64,000 nt of DNA. Origin: Rosa chinensis (lineage: Eukaryota > Streptophyta > Magnoliopsida > Rosales > Rosaceae). Under the pieces are notes generated by a model. It saw only the letters and a list, made by a program, of their open reading frames with translations, was not told the DNA's origin and did no database searches. Both the position numbers and the translations under genes were made by a program. The stretch spans positions 18,611,555 through 18,675,554 of the forward strand of contig NC_037093.1 of assembly GCF_002994745.2 (NCBI RefSeq), given 5' to 3'. This document shows, one piece after another, positions 1 to 10,419 of this stretch (positions are counted from its first letter, which is position 1; each line of letters starts with the position of its first letter).

Positions 1-868
1 TACGTCCGTACGTGTGACACTCTTTGGAGGGAAACAATCGTATAAGAGCAAGGAAACAACAACATATGAACTTGCCAAGTACGGCTGTAAAAATGTTACT
101 TTTTCAGTCGGTAAAAAGATAAATGGGATTTACGCAAATAGAAAATGTTAATGTAATTAAAACATACCAAATATAATTATGAATTCTCATACCGGATAGA
201 TTTGATTTTAATGCCCGTTGTTTTTGTAAAACTGGTGGTACGCACACAATCGCCTGTTGTTTTCGTCAAAACCACTCGTTCTCGAACCTTCCCATTTGCC
301 TATAAAAAGAACCACAATTAGTCTTCTAATTTGTGCACAACATCTCCAATTATCCAGATACTGATAGAGATAGAGATAGCATTTGAGGCATCTAAGTGTC
401 GTGATGAAGAGAAAGATGATGTTGCAATCGAAGAGGTTGATGATAAGTAAAACTTTTATTCATCGAATCAATGATCTACCAAACGTCCAGTTTAGAGGTA
501 CAATCAATATCCTAATTTAATCATCATTTCTCTCGAGATAATCATAACTATTGTTTTGTTAAAAATGATGTCAAAAAAAAAATATATATCTTTGTGTTTA
601 AATAGTTTAGTGTGCCAACTCTTAGACCAAGGTTTTGATAATCCGTAACCAAGCGTTTTTATGACATTTTTTCATTCTTCTATTAAATTTTTTTGTTTGT
701 TATGTCATTTTGTCAAAGGCTTTTTTGTTTTGGTCATACACAAGTGCCCATAATACTATTATCTACGTTTATACATTAATACATAAGTACACAATTACGA
801 GAGAATATAACTAATATCAAATCTAGCTTCGTTGGCCCATGGAGTGCAAGACGAGGAAGTATCGGTGC
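1..868. other. AT-rich intergenic sequence, no gene seen
   Basis: I see no convincing exon, RNA gene or element border in this stretch. It is AT-rich with short homopolymer runs (for example poly-A near 575-585). The short open frames here have no recognisable motif. Confidence 0.5.
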
Positions 869-2048
869 TTCGCCTAGACGTGCTGCCAGAGCTGACGAAA
901 TTATTGCCAAAAAGGGGAACGGTGTAGATGGATGCACAGGATCGGGGAACCCAAAATTCAACGCAGGAGTGTGGTAAACAATCTTGTTTTTCAACAACGT
1001 ATTGGCCTCTAGGTTGTCTCCAATTCCTTCTATTGCATTCAACCTTGCTAGTCCAAGGTCATCATATTCTTCGTCTAGCTAGTCTCTACATGTAGTGCAG
1101 AAACTAATAATTAATTAAGATGTCATCACACTGATCAAACCAAAAATAATAACAACAATTTCAAAATTTGTGTTTGATCAGTGTGACGGCGTCTATTAAT
1201 TTTTGGTTTCTACATTACATGTAGAGTTGGGCTAGGCGAAGAATATGAGGACCATGGACTAGCAAGGCTGAATGTAGGGCTGTCAATTCCGACACGACCC
1301 GATAACACGACTCGAAACCAGCACGAAATAAAGCTGGTTGAACCCGCACGATTAAAAAGCGGGTCAGCCATGGGTCAACCCGCCATGACCCATTTAATAA
1401 ATGGGTCGGCCACGGGTCAACCCACCAACACGAAGTGAACCCGTATAACCCGATTATGCTATACTTCATCCTGAAATTTTAGACGTTCAGAGTATTTGAT
1501 CATAGGATTAGACAATTTGAAATATTTTTCTTTATAATTATTGGATTTAATTATTTATGAATTATATATAATTATTTATATTATTCGTCTTGTAGAGTTT
1601 TTAGTGAATTTGATCAATGTATGCATTTTTTTAGTTAAATGGGTCGCATTGTTAACCTTAAATTGGTCCTTTTGTTAAACACGACACAACCTATTTATTA
1701 AATGGGTTAAGCGGGTTGGAAACGGGTAACCCGTTTAATAAATAGGTTGGGTTTGGGTTTAAATTTTTGACACGATTATTAAATGAGTTGGGTTTGGGTT
1801 TGTATTTTGCGACACGACAAATATCTTGACCCGACACGAACCCAACCCAACACGACCCATTGACAGCCCTAGCTGAATGCAATGGACCAAGTTAGAGGTA
1901 ACCTAGGGTCGAATCCTTTGTTGAAAGATAAGATTGTGCACCACACTCCCGCGGTGAATTTTAGATTTTTCTTATCCTGTTCATCCATCTACACAGTTCT
2001 CGTCTATGGTAATAATTTTGTCATCTCCGACAGCACGTCCAGGCAAAG
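869..2048. repeat. Long inverted repeat of coding-like sequence, interrupted by a hAT element
   Basis: The left arm (869-1140) reads as the imperfect reverse complement of the right arm (1172-1266 plus 1880-2048). The loop is about 30 bp, and the innermost 12 bp (1129-1140 against 1172-1183) pair perfectly. The arms total about 270 bp each once the 597-bp insertion at 1275-1871 and its duplicated 8-bp target are removed. On the minus strand the left arm has an open frame starting at 1042, so the repeat may derive from an exon, but I do not recognise the protein. A transcript would fold into a long hairpin. Alternatives are a foldback transposon or two head-to-head gene fragments. Confidence 0.75.
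1275..1871. mobile_element. Non-autonomous hAT-type transposon, 597 bp
   Basis: The termini are TAGGGCTGTCAATT at 1275 and AATTGACAGCCCTA-like sequence ending at 1871, giving terminal inverted repeats of about 12 bp. It is flanked by an exact 8-bp target duplication, gctgaatg, at 1267-1274 and 1872-1879. An 8-bp duplication with a TAGGG-type terminus is diagnostic of the hAT superfamily. The interior is full of gggtcaaccc / gggttgaaccc-like subterminal motifs on both strands. There is no transposase frame, so movement would need an autonomous relative elsewhere. It sits inside the right arm of the long inverted repeat and is therefore younger than it. Confidence 0.93.
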
Positions 2049-3106
2049 TAGATAAGTTTCCAGCACCGATCTAATCTCGAAAAAGAGAAGAGTCAAGAAA
2101 GGGTTGTCATCAACGGAGATGAAATCACTGAGGTACTTATCAACTTCGTCAAGGTCTCTGACAATGAAGCAAATCCTCAAAATACTTCAACTTGAAGAAC
2201 AAGCTAGAACAGCGCTCCAGGCTACACACCCATAATCAATATTTTGCAATTAATAAATGTAGAACTTATTAATATATAATTAAGAAAAAAAAGACTAAAT
2301 TAAAGATAAATGTCGATAATCGACAATGACAGTACACAATTCAAGCACAATATATTGTCCTTAATTAAAACTAGCCTTCTTCATACATACTCTGCCTCGG
2401 TAATAGTTTTTTTTTTTTTTTAGAAAATATTGAATGGAATAAAACAGTTATCGCAGAGAGGAGATAGTAGGAAAGAAAAGTGGGTTGTGAGATCACTTCT
2501 TTTTATTTTTCTTAATAAAAAATTATTTTATAGTTGTCATATTTACCCTTGTAATTTAATTTATTCTCAATTTTTTTTAATCTATTCAGGTTATTTCTGT
2601 TAAAATTATTTATTTTGGCTAACAATACTTCTTTTAAAAGTAACTAGTCTCCAAACACACCATATGAGTGTGGAATTGATAACTACATGGGCCATTATTT
2701 CACAGAATGTGGAAAAAAAATGCTCCACCTTTTTTGTTTTTTATTTTTAGTTTTTTGTTTAATTTCTTTTCATTCTCTTTTACTTTGTGAATTGGCCTTT
2801 TTGTCCTTCTCAAATATTTCAGTTCAAAGATTTTTTAATATTTGAGGGATATTTTAGTAAAAAAGTTCTGTTTTGGTTGACAAATTTTTTTATTTTTTTA
2901 AATAATATTGAATAGATATGAGAGAGAACCGCATATGTTAATTGCGCTCGTGGATGGCTGTTTGTCTAGCTATGTAATTCAATTCATTGAGCCGTAGCTG
3001 TCGATTCGTTTTGTTCCCCATATTTACATGTTTAATTACTTGAGGACTTCTACGTACCTATAAAAACTTAACAACCTTTGTTGATACAGGGGCTTGAATT
3101 TCATAC
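2049..3106. other. AT-rich intergenic sequence with an unrecognised coding-like patch
   Basis: Positions 2050-2235 continue from the inverted repeat and can be read as a short lysine/serine-rich open stretch on the plus strand, but I cannot assign it. From 2240 to 3106 the sequence is AT-rich with poly-T and poly-A runs (2408-2421, 2716-2750). I see no target duplications or terminal repeats. Confidence 0.4.
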
Positions 3107-3555
3107 CTATGGAGCTGAATCTTCAGAGAATCTAGGCATCTAGCATCAAAAGGAGCTGATGAGAATGTGCTGAACGCAGTTGTTCCCGAACCATGTCGAA
3201 GTTCTATGACAAGCCATCGAACAGCTTTACTCATCTGTTCCAATCGAACTGCACTGATGGGTGGGAGACCAGTTGCCATAGTCTACCCAGACTTTCCTAC
3301 CACGTACAGGGCCGGTTGCCTCATCCATCAGACACTCTGAGCCAATCCTTTGCTTCACAGACTCCACAAACTCCTCTGCTTGATCACAAGTCACTCTGAA
3401 AAGTTTCCACTTCTGCTTAAATTAAAGCTCTCTAGAGCAGTATCCGTGGCTGTTGTTTTTTGGCCGCAAGAAGTTTCCGTCGGTTCGAGCACATTAGCTG
3501 TTACAACAACAAACTCTTGGCATGCGTTGTTTAGAAGATCCACAATGTTGTCCAT
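3107..3555 (-). pseudogene. MED32: MED32-like (Mediator tail subunit) pseudogene
   Basis: MED32 is a small plant Mediator subunit that links regulators to RNA polymerase II in the nucleus. Reading the minus strand from the ATG at 3555, the frames give a start MDNIVDLLNNACQEF, then CDQAEEFVESVKQRIGSEC, then LPPISAVRLEQMSKAVRWLV, and a C-terminus of the DARFSED type before a stop at 3107-3109. The order and spacing match the whole small protein from end to end. It is broken by an extra 5 bp near 3440, by a one-base frameshift and an in-frame stop before the LPPISAV block near 3280-3300, and by an 8-bp tandem duplication (gatgctag / atgcctag on the minus strand) near 3130. The coding part is uninterrupted by introns. 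A pyrimidine-rich leader-like stretch with an apparent 5'-UTR intron lies at 3560-4270, so this looks like a duplicated gene rather than a processed copy. The assignment rests on family knowledge, not a search. Confidence 0.8.
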
Positions 3556-5130
3556 CTTGCGGGCCAATCAGCTGTCAATATTAGTAAAATGTTAGGGAAC
3601 TGTAACTAATTGAGACAAATGCGAAAATGTAAAACCATAAACATGCATATATACAAATGAGGTAATGGATCGGTAACCTTACTTTCTATATGCTTAAGAC
3701 CAACAAACAAAATGCACAAAAAGTAGCTGTAGTTGTTTTCTTTCACAATGGAACCTCGAAATTCATACTAACTCAGATCAAAGTTCAAAAATCTTGTTAA
3801 TTTAATCCTGGGTAGACATTACACATTTCAAATTTTTTTTATTGTCAAGTTACACATTTCAATTTAGAAGTCCATATTGTAAAGATCACTATAACTTCAT
3901 ACAATTAAACAAAAAATGAAGCTAAAAAAGGGCTTTAATTATAAGACAAATGGAAAACCAAAATTTGGCATTGAATGCTCACCATGACACTGAATTCAAT
4001 CATAAGGACTAACCAGATATTGAGGCAACAAGAAGCTATGATATACCCTAAACTATGATATTAGACATCCATGAGGCAGAAGTTAAACCCTAAACTATGA
4101 TATTAGACAAAAACAAAAACAAAAAACCTAGCCTAGCCTATGAGAGAAGCCGAACGAAGAGTCAACAAGCACAGAACTGAGGTTGCACTTTACAGGTTTG
4201 GGGGTGGAGAACTGGGGTTGACGAACTAAAGAAGGGAATTGAGACAAGAAATAAGGGCCACGGTGTGTTCGGTTTGTTCACATTCATCAGATCGGGTTAA
4301 AGTTCCATAAACCCTAAACCACACTTTTGGTAGGAAATTCCACAACCAGCCAAATTAAGGCATCACAGAAGGTTGCGACGGAAGGTTTAATCCAAGAGAT
4401 ACTTACCTCAATTCAGAGTTCTTTTGCAAGTTTGCCTCACTTATTTTTATTCAATATTAATGCTAAACTCTCATCCTAAACGAGCATGACACGAACTCCC
4501 CCATTATAACATTTAAGTTCATAGAAGTGAGAAGTAAGAAGTGAGATGTGAGATGTGAGATGTGATAACGCATGTGTAAAGAAATCCTTATGCGTTGTTT
4601 TTTCGTAAATGTTGCAAAGCGAGATAAATACAAACAAGAATGATGTAGTGAGACTCTCCCAACAAGCGTAACACAAAGGCCGAATCAACAGAGAACAAAC
4701 ATTACGGGAAATCCAGCACTGAACTAATTACTATTTTTTCTAGGGATATATATATAGTACTCGTGCTGGTCACTAGAAATGATCAATCGTAGATAGATGA
4801 ATGAAGAAGGTCCAGGGTGCTCAATCTAACTGTAATACTGGACTATAGGAATCTCCTAACTTGTTGGAGACTCTTAGCTGTACAAAAAGTTGACTATGTA
4901 TATAGCTCATACACATCAATGCAAACGATTCATTCTGCCTAAATCATCTTTTCTTTAGGAAGTAATCACAATTAATACATAATTGTTTTTGCAGTTTGCC
5001 GATTTCAGTTGAATTTTAAGCTTGTTTAGGATGTAATTAATGAATCTTTTGAGCAAACCGAGGTGAATGACATATATAAATTGGCCGTTATCGACTCTTG
5101 CACCTTTTACTAATCACATGAATTAAGAAC
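3556..5130. other. Probable upstream region of the MED32-like pseudogene, plus intergenic DNA
   Basis: On the minus strand, 4270 to about 4140 reads like a 5' leader rich in CT and CCA, followed by an intron-like T-rich stretch that ends just before the pseudogene ATG. A direct repeat of about 21 bp (ccctaaactatgatattagac) occurs twice at about 4046-4070 and 4088-4110. Short gtgagat tandem repeats lie at 4540-4565. No other gene is visible. Confidence 0.35.
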
Positions 5131-5520
5131 TTACTCATCCCTGGTGAAAACTGAGAAGGGTGACTTCAGTGGCTCAAGCAACAATGGGTTAAGAACTTGA
5201 GATAGACCATCTGGGTATGGTCCATGGCAATGCCCAATGCAGGCACGTACTTCGGAGTTTGGATCATAATCAGAAACCTTCTCCTCCTCAAAATTGCACT
5301 CAGTCACTTGCAATGTGGTCTTGATGAGTGTTAAGCTCGACAACTGCCTGCTGGCGTTTCTGGAAGTCAGCGGACTAGAGGAGGATGGGCCGGCACTCGC
5401 TTAATTAGGATTGCGACAGACTTGGAAAATAGGTCAGACCGGTGAATTTGGGCAAGGAGCCAGAACACACCACATTCCAAACAAAAGCAGCTAAGGCCAG
5501 GACTACCTTGGCTTCACATG
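5131..5520 (-). pseudogene. Sieve-element-occlusion (SEO)-like gene fragment
   Basis: SEO proteins form the P-protein filaments that plug phloem sieve plates. Read on the minus strand from 5520 and allowing frame changes, the peptide runs CEAKVVLALAAFVWN, then a SADFQKRQQAVVELN block, then LIKTTLQVTECNFEEEKVSD. This is the order I know from the middle of SEO N-terminal regions. The fragment has several frame changes and stops and ends at the TAA/TGA-rich stretch near 5130. Only about 130 residues of a protein of roughly 700 residues are present, with no neighbouring exons visible. The call is from memory of the family and is moderate. Confidence 0.55.
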
Positions 5521-5854
5521 AATAGGTGGAGAGCTAGTTGAGTATTGCCAGAGAGAGAGGATACGTAGCAAACATACCGTTAATGGTAATTCTTTAACTT
5601 AACTATAACGTTGAGAGTAGCGCGAACTTAAGCTTAAAATATCATTTAAACAATACAGAAATAAAATATTAGGTTCTTCTCTACCTATTCACGCTGGCTT
5701 AACACCCTTTTTAATACTCTATTCAAGCTACTCATATTTTGCTTGCAAGTTTCGTATGAAAAGTATGAAACTTCAGCAATTTCTACCCACTGTTGATAAC
5801 ACCACCTCAATCTAACAAACTGATAGTATGTTAATGTTTTATATTCTTCCCAGC

Positions 5855-5864
5855 TCTATAAAAC
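5855..5864 (+). promoter_or_regulatory. TATA box of the disrupted laccase gene
   Basis: The sequence tctataaaac lies 79-88 bp before the laccase ATG at 5943, so transcription would start near 5890 with a leader of about 50 nt. No other promoter element can be supported. Confidence 0.6.
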
Positions 5865-5960
5865 CACTAGAACTCGACTGATCATGCCACACCAAACATA
5901 CTTGACATTGCATACAATTAAGTACAATTGGCAGCTTCAAGAATGGCGAAAAGCAACAAC

Positions 5961-6718
5961 TGATGGGTCAGTCCCTCCTTAATTGGAGGAGGAAATCCAT
6001 TTGGTGGTTTACTACATGAGGAAAGCATTATTTTCTGTAGCCTTGGTGACCCATTGAATGCAAAGAAGGCTAGTTGCTATATGAAAGAAAAGTTGGTGCA
6101 GTAGAGTTTGAAAGGTAAGAAACAAATTAACCTATAAGCATAGGTTGGAGGTGGCAGCAATCTTTGAAGATGGAGGAGACATGCATTAATAAGCATGCAA
6201 GCGTTCAATCATGAAATAAGGGAGAAAGCTTGACTTTGCTTCCAATTGCATGTTACGTGCATGAATTGCATGGTATATATGTGCATGAAGCCATTTGCCT
6301 ATATATTGGCATGAAAGATTGCAGCAACAACTAAGGCAGAATCCAAACTACATAGAGTTTGTGATAGTAGTGAGATCCTCACTTGAGAGATTAGTGAGAA
6401 GAAAATTCCTCTTGAGAGATAGTGTGTGTGATAATTACCACTTTAGCGAAGTTTAGTCTGTGTTAATTACCACTTTAGTGAAGTTTAGTCACTAAAGTGA
6501 GATCGTTTCTTGTCATCCCATTATTTTACATAGTGGAAGAGAGTACTACGTACTACTGCCCTGAGGATTTAGGCACATTTGCTAAACCTCGTTAAATATT
6601 GTGTCTTTTTGGTTTATCTGTGACTATTTCCGCAAATCACACGAGGGGTAAGAAAAGTTAAGACCCTGGGATAACCAATTATCCATCAGCCTAGTATTAT
6701 GGTGGCCCTTCTTTCCCA
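5961..6718. mobile_element. Solo LTR in laccase exon 1, 758 bp
   Basis: The sequence starts TGATGGGTCAG and ends CTTTCCCA, and is flanked by an exact 5-bp duplication acaac (5956-5960 and 6719-6723). A TATA-like gcctatatattggc near 6297 and no coding capacity fit a single LTR left by LTR-LTR recombination. Removing it and one target copy puts the ATG at 5943 in frame with a hydrophobic signal peptide and the first laccase domain. That is independent support for both borders. The superfamily cannot be decided. Confidence 0.88.
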
Positions 6719-7668
6719 ACAACAACTTCAGCTGGCCATTCTTACTTCTGTTCTCATGTTTAGTTGCGTTCTTTTTCATTGCAGCCAAAGCTGCATTGAA
6801 GACCTACCAGTTCGATGTGAGTGCTTCAGGAACCTGAGCTTCCTCTAGTGCTTTTGCTTACACTTTAACAAAACCGTACGTATATGTTTTTCATTTATAT
6901 GCAGATTCAAGTAAAGAATGTGAGCAGGTTGTGCCATCCTAAGCCAATTGTTACAGTTAATGGGATGTTCCCTGGACCTACAATCTACGCTAGAGAAGGC
7001 GATACAGTTCTAGTTAATGTTACCAACCATGCACAGTATAACATGTCAATTCATTGGTAAGACTTGTCAGTGTTAAGGCATAAGGATATTATGATAGGGT
7101 GCATATATGAACACAACCTGTGTTACAAATGAAACATCTGGTGGATTTATTGTCCAGGCATGGTCTAAGGCAATATAGAAATGGGTGGGCAGATGGACCT
7201 GCTTAAATAACACAATGTCCGATCAAGATAGGAAACTTTTACACCTACAATATGTCAATCAAAGGGCAAAGAGGAACTCTATTGTGGCATGCTCACATAT
7301 TTTGGCTGAGAGCCACTGTCTATGGAGCAATTGTCATCCTGCCCAGACACGGGACTGGCTTTCCTTTTCCTCAGCCTTACAGTGAAACTAATCTCGTTTT
7401 AGGTAAGTTTGAGTTATATATTGTTAGCTCTCATAAGTGCCTTGCAGCTTTTTCTTGTACTAAATGATATTCACCTATATATCTAATTACAATGATTTTT
7501 TTGAAAACGACATAGGAGAATGGTGAAATAATGATGTTGAAGAGGTTGTTAATTAAACAAGGGAACAGACTGGGATTGCCTCCGACAATGTCAGATGCAC
7601 ATACCATTAATGGAAAGCCAGGGCCGCTCTTTCCATGTTCTGAAAAAGGTAAGTCAAATCGTTCATGA

Positions 7669-7877
7669 TGTTGGCGTAAGTCACTCTCCATAATTGTAAG
7701 AATTGTAGTATAATTAGGATTGTATAGTTAAGGAGAATATTATGCAGTTAAGGGGGAAAATATCACGGTGTAATTAGTTTAATTTCTATTAGGATTATAT
7801 ATGCTTTGTATATGTATTTCATCTTTGGAGAAGATCAATACATCAGAAAATTCTCAATCTCTTTGTTCTGTTTAACT
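7669..7877 (+). repeat. 5' LTR of the intron 4 copia element
   Basis: It begins TGTTGGCGTAAGTC and aligns over its full 209 bp with 11975-12179. It ends directly before the primer-binding site. The last bases are ACT rather than the usual CA. Confidence 0.9.
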
Positions 7878-7889
7878 TGGTATCAGAGT
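7878..7889 (+). promoter_or_regulatory. Primer-binding site (initiator Met tRNA)
   Basis: The sequence tggtatcagagt directly follows the 5' LTR and matches the initiator methionine tRNA 3' end except for its last base. Confidence 0.85.
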
Positions 7890-8082
7890 AGAGATCCGTC
7901 TGGACTCTGTTCATTTGTTTCAGTTGCAAATTTGTCTTTCTACTCTTTAAGAGTTTGTCCTTTGTCTTCGTCCTCTGTTCCTTTTGCCCTAAAATCCTAA
8001 AGTTTGCAACACCTTGCTGTCAGCCTCTCCTTCCTTAGATGTGTTAAATTTTGTGGTTTGTGTTACTGTTTGAAGAAGAAGA

Positions 8083-8394
8083 ATGGCTTTGTCTCCTCAG
8101 AGTGGAAACCCTCAATATTGGCCCAATAATCAAAGGTACCAACCAAGTCAGAATTATAACAGGGGAATAGCTTCATTCAACAGTCAGGTGACTTGCAACT
8201 ATTGTAAAACTGTTAGCCACTACAAGAGTCAATGCCCCAAGTTGCTAAGACTCAACTCCAATAACTCTGGTTGGAAAGCTAGTAACAATGGTAAAAAAGG
8301 CAAGGCCGCAATCCAACTGGTGCAGAAGCAAGAACCTGATTTCTATGATGTGGAGGGCCAAGATCAAACTAAGGGTAATGTTTCCCTAACTTAG
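8083..8394 (+). pseudogene. Copia gag remnant with zinc knuckle
   Basis: This 103-residue frame holds a nucleocapsid knuckle CNYCKTVSHYKSQC at about residues 39-52, in which the usual glycine of the GH pair is a serine. The large N-terminal gag part that normally follows the leader is absent, so about 1 kb was lost between 7890 and 8083. It ends in a stop at 8392 just before the protease frame. It could not assemble particles by itself. Confidence 0.7.
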
Positions 8395-8427
8395 GAAAAC
8401 CGAGGTAAAATTGGTGTTGCTTTAAAT

Positions 8428-9783
8428 GTGTCTGGCTTTATTGGTAGTAACACATGGATACTTGATTCTGGTGCGTCTGATTATATGACCTATGATAAGT
8501 CTTTCTTTGTCACGTTGTCATCTCCATCCATAACACATGTCTCTAACGCCAATGGTGAGTCCTTTCCGGTCTTACGAATTGGGTCAGTCCATGTTACACT
8601 ATCCATTACTCTTTATAATGTCCTCTATGTACCCTCTTTGTCTCATCATCTCTTATCTATGTCTCAGTTAAATACACAAAACAAATGTTCTGTAACCTTT
8701 TATCATATGTATGTTATCTTTCAAGATCTGTGCACTCGGCTGATAATTGGCAAGGGAGATCTGAGGGAGAGACTGTTTCACTTGGATTGCAAGTACGGAG
8801 GACCGACACAAGCACCTTCAAGTCTACAAAGTCCTGTTACCCTAACATTGAGTTCTGATCGGATGAATCGATTGTGGTTGTGGCATCGCCATTTAGGCCA
8901 CCCATCTTTTGGTGTCATGAAGAAGTCAATGCCTTCTCTCTTTTTAGGAGTAAGTGATTCTAGTCTACATTGTGAAACCTGTACTCTAGCCAAGAGTCGT
9001 AGGTTTAGTTACCCTTCTAGCTTCTAGTCTAGTACAATACCTTTTGAATTAATTCATTCAGATTTATGGGGACCTTCCAAACATTCAACTCTTTCAGGAA
9101 TGCATTATTTTGTTTTATTCATCGATGATTTCACAAGATTAACTTGGGTTGTTTTGGTTAAATCCAAAGGATGCATTTTTCTCTACCTTTACAGCATTCC
9201 ATAATATTGTTGGTACCCAATATGATGCTCATATTAAGGTCTTTTGGTCTGATAATTGGGGGGAGAGTTTGTTAATCATTCATTTTGTGATTTCTTCCAA
9301 TCTCATGGAATTGTTCACCAAACCACTTGTCCACAAACATCAGAACAGAATGAGATCTCTGAACGAAAGAATCATCATTCATTTCGTAATTTCTTCCAAT
9401 CTCATGGAATTGTTCACCAAACCACTTGTCCACAAACACCAGAACAGAATGAGATCTCTGAACGAAAAAATCGTCATTTGTTAGACATGGTTCACGCCCT
9501 TCTTGTTAGTGCCAATATGCCTAAATACCTTTGGGGAGAGGTAGTGTTGTGTGCCTCCCATCTCATTAATCGTCTCACATCTTCCTCTCTTCAAGGTCGT
9601 ATTCTATTTGAGGTATTGTCTAGTTATGTCTCTATCCCATCTCTTAATACCCTTCCTGCTCATGTCTTTGGTTGTGTAGCCTATATCCATCTTTATAAGA
9701 ACCAACGTTCCAAGTTAGATGCAAGGGCTCTCAAGTGTGTCTTTGTCAGGTATGAGACTCATCAGAAAGGATACAAGTGTTAG
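8428..9783 (+). pseudogene. Copia protease and integrase remnant
   Basis: The first frame (8428-9027) carries the aspartic protease motif WILDSGASDYMT and, near its end, the GAG-preintegrase HRHLGHPS and CETC zinc-finger residues. A stop at about 9025 and frame changes separate it from the integrase core (FIDDFTRLTWV near 9118; LWGEVVLCASHLINR near 9525). The core contains an in-frame 99-bp tandem duplication that doubles the catalytic-glutamate segment (EQNEISERKN). Not functional. Confidence 0.85.
9276..9473 (+). repeat. In-frame 99-bp tandem duplication inside integrase
   Basis: The segment beginning tcattcattt at 9276 recurs at 9375 with only a few base differences, giving 33 duplicated residues in the same frame. 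Confidence 0.9.
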
Positions 9784-10419
9784 CATCCTCCCTCTCAACA
9801 ATTTTATGTCACCATGGATGTGACATTCAGTGAGGACACATGCTGTTTTTCACCTTCTACGACTCATAGTCAGGGGGAGCAGGGTATTTTTTTATGAAGG
9901 ACAGTACCAAACAGGGCCAACGATTGATCACTTTATCCCAAATGATTGATCGTTCAGTGAAGAGGAAACGTCCAGTGGCCCAATGATCAGCCTTCCCACT
10001 ACAGGCACTCTTCCCTTTCCAGCCTTAGATCTCGACAAAAATGCAACTACCGAACAAAGCATTGTGAGTTCCGAAACAGAAAAAACAATTGCCGAATCGT
10101 CTACCCTTCAAGATGAAGCTCCTAATCATTCAGTCTCTCTCTCTCTCCATTAATGGTCTCCCCTATTCAATCTTCATCTGAGGTATGTAGTAGTTTGCCT
10201 TTGTCCTATAACCTACGTTTGTCTAATATTGTTTCTCTTTTAATTGATTCTACACATGTTTAAACACGAGTCTTACCAGAACGGTCCAATTGTGGTCAGC
10301 CTCCTAAGAAATATGAACCAAATTTGTGTGTTAAGACCAAATATCCTGTAGCTAATTATGTGTCTACTCATAGGTTGTCTAAACCATAGGTAGCCTTTAT
10401 GAATTAATTATCTTCCGTG

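Noticed and set aside
6699..6816. Laccase start at the ATG at 6699
   Set aside because: This ATG lies inside the solo LTR and is out of frame with the laccase domain; the ATG at 5943 is in frame once the LTR is skipped.
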